Notes under the pieces: generated by a model
Told to the model about the DNA's origin: nothing
The model's database searches: none
Seen by the model: only the letters and a program-made list of their open reading frames with translations
In this document: in pieces, positions 56,994 to 64,000 of the stretch
How the letters are laid out: each line of letters opens with the position of its first letter
Numbering within the stretch: the first letter of the stretch is position 1
Made by a program: the position numbers and the translations under genes
Source of the DNA: Lantana camara
Lineage: Eukaryota; Streptophyta; Magnoliopsida; Lamiales; Verbenaceae
Direction: 5' to 3'
Length of the DNA stretch: 64,000 bases
NCBI GenBank assembly: GCA_037501455.1
Contig: CM074860.1
Coordinates: 49,486,501 to 49,550,500 of the forward strand

Positions 56994-59040
56994 TGTAACA
57001 CCCCAAACGGAGGATGCCACATCCCCCGCACTAAGACCCAGACCCGGTCACGAAATGGAAAGTCCATACCCGAATCCGAATCAAAGCGAACGGGAGACCA
57101 ACTCACTCACTAGGCTAGGTGGATCTAACTCGACAGACTCAGAGCGCATAAGCAATTTGAACAATTATCATCAGATAGCGGAAGCAATTAAATCAACGTA
57201 CAAAATAAGTGACGGGTTCAACTAGCATAGATACCTAGTCCCGAATATCAGCATACATAACAGGTGACGGGTTCAACTAGCATAGATACCTATTCACGAA
57301 TCTCAAATCATCGTAACGTAATAAACCAATATAAGTATCAACAGAATAGCTAATTACATCCAAATGCTAGCATACTAACCCCACACGGGTTTAAGTCTAA
57401 GTAGAGCATAAAACATAATCTCCAAAAGCGAAATAAGAATACATAACATAAATAGAGTATGTGACAAATGCATCTTAACACCAACTAAACCGACAAGTGT
57501 GACCCAAAAGACTCACATCCGCCTAGCTCAAGCCAAAAGAAACCTGCAACTAAAAGATAAAATGAGGTGTCAGTCAACTGACTCAGTGAGGAGGCTAACG
57601 CACACCCACTGTATATATATAGAGCATAGCACATATCAGAAGGGTGGACTCATGAACCGGAGATAGGTGTTGCATACCAAAACATTTCCAAAAGTACCCA
57701 AAAGATAGTTATTTAAGATTTAGAAAACATTTCAGAAACTCTATCTCGATTCATGATTCCGAGACAGAACAGATCACATGCTCGGCGATTACGAGCTTCC
57801 AACCTTCACTCCTCAGAACATATCAAATCATAGAATACAAAAATCAATCCAACCATCACACCAATGATGGATGAGATGTACCGTCCCCAAACCATCCATA
57901 ACAGACATACCCTCAAGGGGTAGCGAACCCACAAGAGTCCTCCCCGGCCTTAGCCGAAGGCTCAAGATACCACACATTCCCTACAGCACGGGCCGCATGA
58001 AGATATCTCAAATGGAACTACGTAGAGGTATATCCCCGACGGCCCTAACCGTCCCGGGGGCTCCTTACCCATAGCTCCTCGGATCCACATACATACATAC
58101 ATACATACAGATGCCAATATTTCATGGCCAACTCGCTACATAATCACAACACAACTGTTTTTCCAAAATAGCTTACATATGCTGCAAAAACTAGTTTTTA
58201 TATGTATTCCTACGCTGCAGGGATAGCCCGCCCACGCAGGACTCACACACTTACATTCCCACGCTGCAGGGATAGCCCGCCCACGGAGGAGTGCAAGCAT
58301 AAGATCATAAAAATATCATATTCAACACATACATAACTATTGTAAGGTATACTCGCATGCAGGGGTAGAAATCAACATGTAAAGGCCATAGGTCGCATAA
58401 CTATACAAAATCCTAAACCTCACCTCGTGAAAGTAGAGTCTGAGAGTGTGAAGGGCCAAACACTCTAAACCTCGGGCCCACCGGCACCACCAAACTCTGT
58501 GACAAGCCATACAGAAGCCCAGACTTAGACTCTATATGAACCAAACAAGACGCACGATGTTGCTCAACATGATCGTGGTTATGCATAAGTGTTCATGTTG
58601 TGCTTTGATATGGTGCCGTGGTCATTCAAGGCATATCAATGCTCAACAAGGTCATATTTACAAGCAACCGACACGCAATTCCATATCCAAAGATGCAAGA
58701 TCAATTTAGGAAGTCAATGTATTCACAAAATGCATATTAAATCATCCAGTGTCACAGGGTTCAATTATAATATTAGAATTAAGCATCAAGTTCATGTCGA
58801 GTTATAAAGTGCATAAGTAAGAGCAACTTGATCATATAAACATACAAAGTTGTTGTAGGTAGATGGCATGCTTGATACAAATAAAGAGTGCATTTAATTC
58901 ACTTAAGATCATACTTTACAACTTCACAACATGTTTGGTACACAAGCTCAAGTCACATTCATAGTTTCATAATTATTACACTTACATCCCCTAAGTCATT
59001 TATACAATTATTCAACTAGGAATTAATTACTTACAAGCAT
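56994..59040 (-). repeat. LTR H, partial (minus strand)
   Basis: Starts tgtaacaccccaaacgg (LTR 3' end on the minus strand). It carries agtcaactgact (57572-57583) at the U5 hairpin position, gctaggtgg (57114-57122) and ccgcctagc (57519-57527). Two local duplications: 55 bp apart at 57209 and 57264 (gtgacgggttcaac..) and 49 bp apart at 58212 and 58261 (acgctgcagggatagcc..). A catacatac microsatellite lies near 58088. It is cut at 59041 by element F, and the rest lies right of the window. No gene. Confidence 0.82.
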
Positions 59041-61367
59041 TGTAACACCCGAAGTGCAAAGGTGTCACATCCCCCGCACTAGAGCCCAGTCCACATATGA
59101 AACGGACAATCCATACATGAACTAAGCCATAGCGAACGGGTGACAACAAAATAAATGCTATCTAGCTAGGCGGGACTAACCCCAAACCAATTATCACAAC
59201 AGGAAAATAAACTGAAGTGCGTTAACAACAAGTCTTTAACAAGAAAACCAATTCTAATTTCCTATCAATACATTATCAACTCCCAAATACATAACATTAT
59301 ATAAAACCGTAGACAACAATATATGTGAAACAAAGTAGAATGGACACGTGCTAGACCCGGAAAGAAAAACTTGACTCGACACCAATCCCGCCTAGCACAC
59401 AACCTGCAAAACTGAAAGGTGAGGTATCAGTCTACCACAGACTGAGCGAGGGGCATAATAGATATAAGCGCAGATAACATGCAAATCATAATCTCGGGTA
59501 AGGTTTTATAACCGAAAACAATCTAAGTTCAATAACAACATAAAGCTCGACCTAGATTACAATTATCAGATTTAACAATAAATCATTTTCAATCAATCAA
59601 TCAGTGGCCTGGCGAGTGAGGGCAATTCTCCAACCTTACTCCGACAGTGTACAATCACGATACTTTTAATTAATTAATTAAGGGATCACGCAATCAATTA
59701 CAGTACACATGTAGCAGTTTCAATGACTCCTTCTTCCTCTAATGATGGTGGGTTTGCAAGGCCCGATCCATCCACGGTAAACACGGTGTACGTCGGGAAC
59801 ATGACTCCCACGCACGGGACTCCTTCCTCCACCAAACCTCCTGGTGCATTCAGGGTTCATCCCCACGGTTGAGAGGAGTGTAAGAGTTACCCATCAGCCC
59901 ATGCTTTCCCGGTTGGCTCAAACACTAAGTCTCGGGCCCACAGTGCACGATACAATATACTCGCCCAAAACACGATCAATCAATACGGTACACTTCAGTA
60001 AATCAGTTGCAATTCAATAGAGTTTGGAAAACTATAGATATATATATACCTTTTGGCTTAAAACATGACATAGGGTTGTAATGGTTCTAGATATCTAGGA
60101 ATTAAACCTCACCTGTACCGACAAATAAAGATAAAGACACGGCCTAAGAAGCCCACTCCACGTCACTGGTGTGCTGGTCTGTGCAACAAGGACAAGTATA
60201 CATAAGACACGACTCAAAATGTACCAAATATGACGAACGGCGGAAATGCAACGAGATGACGAGCAAAATGCAATGTGACATGAAAACATCTTGTTTCACT
60301 TCATTATGGATCATATAAAAGTAAATCGGGGTCAAAGAAGCCGTCGGAACGAGGTGCTAAAAATGCAATTTTATGCAGAATTTTTTGTTCTGTCAGACGC
60401 ATGGGAACGGCCGTTCCGGCTTCCCTTTGAAAATGGGAAGGGCCGTTCCCATGGCCCTTCAGAAACGCGCCAGCGTTTTTTAAAATAAAACACGCTTTGG
60501 CTGGGAACGGCCCTTCCGGCAAATAGGCCAAAGTGGGAACGGCCGTTCCCAGTCTCGCTGGCCTAAACACACACAGAAGCCTGGGAACGCCCGTTCCCAA
60601 AATGCACTAAGGCGGGAACGACCGTTCCCAGTTTCTGCAAATTACAGAAACAGAGCAGTTATGCATGGGAGAACGAACCAAAACCATAAATGCATAAATG
60701 ATCACTTAACAAGCTCCAAATGCATATAAATCATGAAATAAACATGCTTGCATACTTATAGTTCAATAATAACTCATATAAACACTTAAATCCATGCTTA
60801 ATCATCAAGAATCATCAAGATCAATCCCACATTGAACTCATGCTCCAAGCTTATAACCTTCACAATATATGCATCAAATCATAGCTATAACCATATATTC
60901 ATGCTTTCATCAACTACAACACATTTAAGCAAGCTCAAACCATAACCCTAGTTCTTATATTTATTCATGTATTTCCCCAACATACCTTGAATGAATGAGA
61001 AGAAGGAAAAGAGATGATGTTGTAATGATGATTATGCTTCAAAGCATGCAATTTTCCCCTTGAATCCAAGCTTCAAATGATGAAATCCTCTTCTCTTCTT
61101 GGTAGGGTTTTAGAATCGGTATGAGGGAGAGAGAGGAGGAATCATGTGTGTATAAGTTTGTATGCAACCAAATGATATGCTAGATATTATATGACTAAGC
61201 TCCAATTGCAATTTAATCCCCCCCAAAACATAAGTCATGCAATTAAGTCCTCAAATTAAGAAAGATGATCACTTAAGGTCAATTAGGCAATTGAACAATT
61301 AAGTCATAATTGGCAATTATTTCACATTAATTCGCATAATGCGTAATTGAAAATTTGGGGCGTTACA
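59041..61367 (-). repeat. Element F 3' LTR, 2327 bp
   Basis: tgtaacacccgaag to ggggcgttaca on plus coordinates. Contains paired arms gctaggcggga (59165-59175) and tcccgcctagc (59387-59397), U5 hairpin TCAGTCT-accac-AGACTGA (59427-59445), and palindromes 60403-60629. Confidence 0.93.
60403..60629. repeat. Array of six GGGAAC palindromes in the F LTR
   Basis: Units at 60403-60417, 60435-60450, 60503-60517, 60535-60550 (GGGAACGGCCGTTCCC), 60583-60598 (GGGAACGCCCGTTCCC) and 60614-60629 (GGGAACGACCGTTCCC). Arm and unit number match element D although the surrounding LTR differs. Confidence 0.87.
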
Positions 61368-61452
61368 ATCATCCCTCCTTAAGAGGACCTGGTCCCCAGG
61401 TCCACTACTCGAACTATAAATTAAAACACGTGACGAGAGAACCCCGTCTCTC
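61368..61452 (-). other. Element F polypurine tract, pre-PPT hairpin and one CGGGG hairpin
   Basis: On the minus strand: GAGAG-ACGGGGTT-CTCTC (61452-61435), then GGACCTGG, loop GGA, CCAGGTCC (61403-61385), then TCTTAAGGAGGGATGAT (61384-61368) at the LTR. This is the same order as in C and D, compressed. Confidence 0.87.
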
Positions 61453-61631
61453 ACAAAACCACACCACGCACAAACTTAAATAATCCCATACATGCACCAT
61501 CACATAAGAAGCAAGTAGGAAGAACAATACTTCGATTATTCACACAAGAGCATCTGGAAAACATAAGGAATACAAATATATAAAATAAGAAAGCGTATGA
61601 TGCCTGTGATATGCATGTTTAGAGGTACCGT

Positions 61632-62597
61632 TCACCGTTGTTCTTGCCTGTTAAATGGTCTCTGACCCCCAGTGGATAGCTCTTGTCGCTCCGGACATGT
61701 ATCTATCTGATGCTCAGCACTCCCACAACGGAAACATAGACGCAACCGCTTCCTACAACCATCATAAGTGTGGGTGTCCCGTCCACAATAAGTGCAAAGA
61801 GGTTTTTCTGGAGATGGTGATAAAGCCGATTTAGGTGGAGTCTTCTGAATAGATCCCGCTCGTGAGGTAGAACTCTTAGCATTTACGGCATCCTCAACTT
61901 TCAAAGCTTTGCTAGTAGCTTTGGCCCACGTGCTGGTGTTGACCGCTTCTAATGCCTCCTGTATGTCGGGTCGGAGTCCTTACACAAACTGCATTGCTTT
62001 ATGAAAGTCATCACTCGCTATATTAGGTGCATAGCGAGACAGCCTCTGATACTCGGATATATACTCCGAAACTGACATCCTTCCTTGCCTTAACTCGGTA
62101 AACTCCTTCAATCTCCTAGTACGCGCTGAGGGAGGAATAAACTTATTCTTAAACTCTCGAGTAAAGACCTCCTAATTAATCTCCTCCTCGGCGGCCTCCA
62201 ACACTATCTTAGTACTTTCCCACCAAGAGTAAGCCTCTCCTTGGATCAATGTAATGGTGCAACGAGCTTTCTCTCGAGACTCACATGGTATAAGCTCCCA
62301 AATTCTCTCTACTTCCTTTAACCACATCTCCGCCTGGGTATCATTGCCATGGAAGAATTTAGGAGGGTGTTGACTCTGGAATTCCCGAAGTATAGTTGAA
62401 ATAGGTGCTTCTAATGGCACCGGGGGAGCAGACGGTGCAGGAGGAACATGCTCTCTCATCCTCTGATCTATAAGGCCAACCACAGCATTCATGAAGTCCT
62501 GTGTTTGAGCTGGAGGGGGTGGTGATCTCTCTCGATGATGATGCTGACGATGTCGATGTCCCTGAGAACGATCACGATGATGACGACCTCGGTGCAT
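61632..62597 (-). pseudogene. gag: Element F gag, single frame with two stops
   Basis: Capsid-nucleocapsid protein of a gypsy element, 321 codons in one frame from ATG 62597. The N-terminus is Arg/His-rich (about residues 1-25), followed by a Pro-rich stretch. A retrotrans_gag capsid domain follows, with a Y-S-W-W motif (about 62220) and R-Y-A-P (about 62030). Two intact CCHC knuckles (C-T-Y-C and C-F-R-C starts) lie near 61790-61700. In-frame stops are TAG at 62174-62172 (a Trp position in relatives) and TAA at 61982-61980; there is no frameshift. Just past the stop at 61632 the ggtgaacggtac protease-start relic remains (about 61641-61600), then the element passes directly to its 3' tail. 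It is the best-preserved gag in the window. Confidence 0.9.
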
Positions 62598-62769
62598 CCT
62601 GTATTCAAGACACTAAGGATGCATGTGGCATTAGTGGATGCTAATGGTTGCAAATAAGTCTCAAGTCACAAATAATTCACATAATTCAAAGACTTCAAGT
62701 TATTCAAATAATTCAAATAGGTCAAATAATTTCAAATAAAGATGCAAGACTCTCAAGTTAACAATTAAT

Positions 62770-62850
62770 TCCTATGCCGCACGACCTAGACTTGACACGA
62801 CACGGCACTAGAGACCCGGTTTTGCAACCGGGCTCTGATACCACCTAAGA
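62770..62850 (-). other. Element F PBS, post-PBS hairpin and leader
   Basis: Minus strand TGGTATCAGAGCC at 62843-62831. The hairpin CCCGGTT, GCAA, AACCGGG extends through GAG/CTC with one bulged T, for 10 pairs in all. The leader contains tgccgtgtcgtgtcaag and ctaggtcgtgcggca. Confidence 0.88.
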
Positions 62851-64000
62851 TGTAACACCCGAAGCGCAAAGGTGTCACATCCCCCACACTAGAGCCCAGT
62901 CCACATATGAAACGGACAATCCATACATGAACTAAGCCATAGCGAACGGGTGACAAGAAAATAAATGCTATCTAGCTAGGCGGGACTAACCCCAAACCAA
63001 TTATCACAACAGGAAAATAAACTGAAGTGCGTTAACAACAAGTCTTTAACAAGCAAACCAATTCTAATTTCCTATCAATACATTATCAACTCCTAAATAC
63101 ATAACATTATATAAAACCGTAGATAACAATATATGTGCAACAAAGTAGAATGGACACGTGCTAGACCCGGAAAGAAAGACTTGACTCGACACCAATCCCG
63201 CCTAGCACACAACCTGCAAAACTGAAAGGTGAGGTATCAGTCTACCACAGACTGAGCGAGGGGCATAATAGATATAAGCGCAGATAACATGCAAATCATA
63301 ATCTCGGGTAAGGTTTTATAACCGAAAACAATCTAAGTTCAATAACAACATAAAGCTCGCCCGAGATTACAATTATCAGATTTAACAATCAATCATTTTC
63401 AACCAATCAATCAGTGGCCTGGCGAGTGAGGGCAATTCTCCAACCTTACTCCGATAGTGTACAATCACGATACTTTTAATTAATTAATTAAGTGATCACG
63501 CAATCAATTACAGTGCACACGTAGCAGTTTCAATGACTCCTTCTTCCTCTAATGATGGTGGGTTTGCAAGACCCGATCCATCCACGGTAAACACGGTGTA
63601 CGTCGGGAACATGACTCCCACGCACGGGACTCCTTCCTCCACCAAACCTCCTGGTGGATTCAGGGTTCATCCCCACGGTTGAGAGGAGTGTAAGAGTTAC
63701 CCGTCAGCCCATGCTTTCCCGGTTGGCTCAAACACTAACTCTCGGGCCCACAGTGCACGATACAATATACTCGCCCAAAACACGATCAATCAATACGGTA
63801 CACTTCAGTAAATCAGTTGCAATTCAATAGAGTTTGGAAAACTATAGATATATATACCTTTTGGCTTAAAACATGACATAGGGTTGTAATGGTTCTAGAT
63901 ATCTAGGAATTAAACCTCACCTGTACCGACAAATAAAGAGAAAGACACGGCCTAAGAAGCCCACTCCACGTCACTGGTGTGCTGGTCTGTGCAACAAGGA
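62851..64000 (-). repeat. Element F 5' LTR, left 1150 bp in window
   Basis: Same sequence as 59041 onward with about 20 small differences. U5 hairpin at 63237-63255. The remaining ~1.2 kb, including its palindrome array, lies beyond the window. Confidence 0.92.

Larger units (their letters stand above)
59041..64000 (-). mobile_element. Element F: gag-only gypsy (TR-GAG-like), minus strand, runs past the window
   Basis: A 2327-bp LTR (59041-61367), a short internal region of 1483 bp (61368-62850) and the start of the second LTR (62851 onward). The internal region holds only PPT, hairpins, gag and PBS. Gag-only elements with terminal repeats are described in plants as TR-GAGs, which borrow pol in trans. 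The LTRs differ at about 20 sites over the 1.15 kb visible in both. Confidence 0.92.

Overview
This window is plant nuclear repeat DNA. No host gene can be supported anywhere in it. It is a stack of LTR retrotransposons inserted into one another. The plant assignment rests on primer-binding sites (PBS) matching initiator tRNA-Met, a Ty3/gypsy chromovirus of Tekay (Del) type with a chromodomain-like integrase tail, several large non-autonomous gypsy relatives with 2.3-4.1 kb LTRs, and one decayed Ty1/copia element. The species cannot be read from the sequence. All reading frames are broken, so no complete protein is encoded.

Layout, using working letters. Left block (1-12450): element A (+, gag-PR-RT-RH-IN-chromodomain, 1-8437) sits in element G (-; LTR 8494-11398), which sits in LTR J (+; 11399-12277), which sits in a minus-strand gag relic K. 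Then come plus-strand relics of a very old gypsy element L (12451-13930). Middle block: copia-type element M (13931-23560), with a truncated 5' LTR, a CpG-dense leader and a heavily decayed gag-pol. Right block: a five-level nest. LTR I (-) is split by element E (-; 23665-56817, TSD ctatg). E is split by solo LTR B (+; 27044-50861, TSD ttgat). B is split by element C (+; 28096-47767, TSD atttc). C is split by element D (+; 32287-40861, TSD cacta). Right of E, LTR I is split again by LTR H (-), which is split by element F (-; 59041 to beyond the window), a gag-only element.

How they work together: A shows the autonomous gene set. E and F keep only gag, and C and D keep essentially no coding capacity, so they must borrow pol (C and D also gag) in trans. 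D's two LTRs are nearly identical, so this happened recently. What the gypsy families share is RNA/DNA architecture rather than protein: a stem-loop just after the PBS, a stem-loop just before the polypurine tract (PPT), hairpin arrays with a CGGGG loop near the 3' end (C, D, F), a small hairpin and a long-range GCTAGGCGG/CCGCCTAGC pairing near the LTR 3' end, and an array of 4-6 short palindromes inside each LTR whose arms are family-specific. Several of these differ between families by changes on both sides of the stem. This points to selected secondary structure and is the most interesting content of the window.
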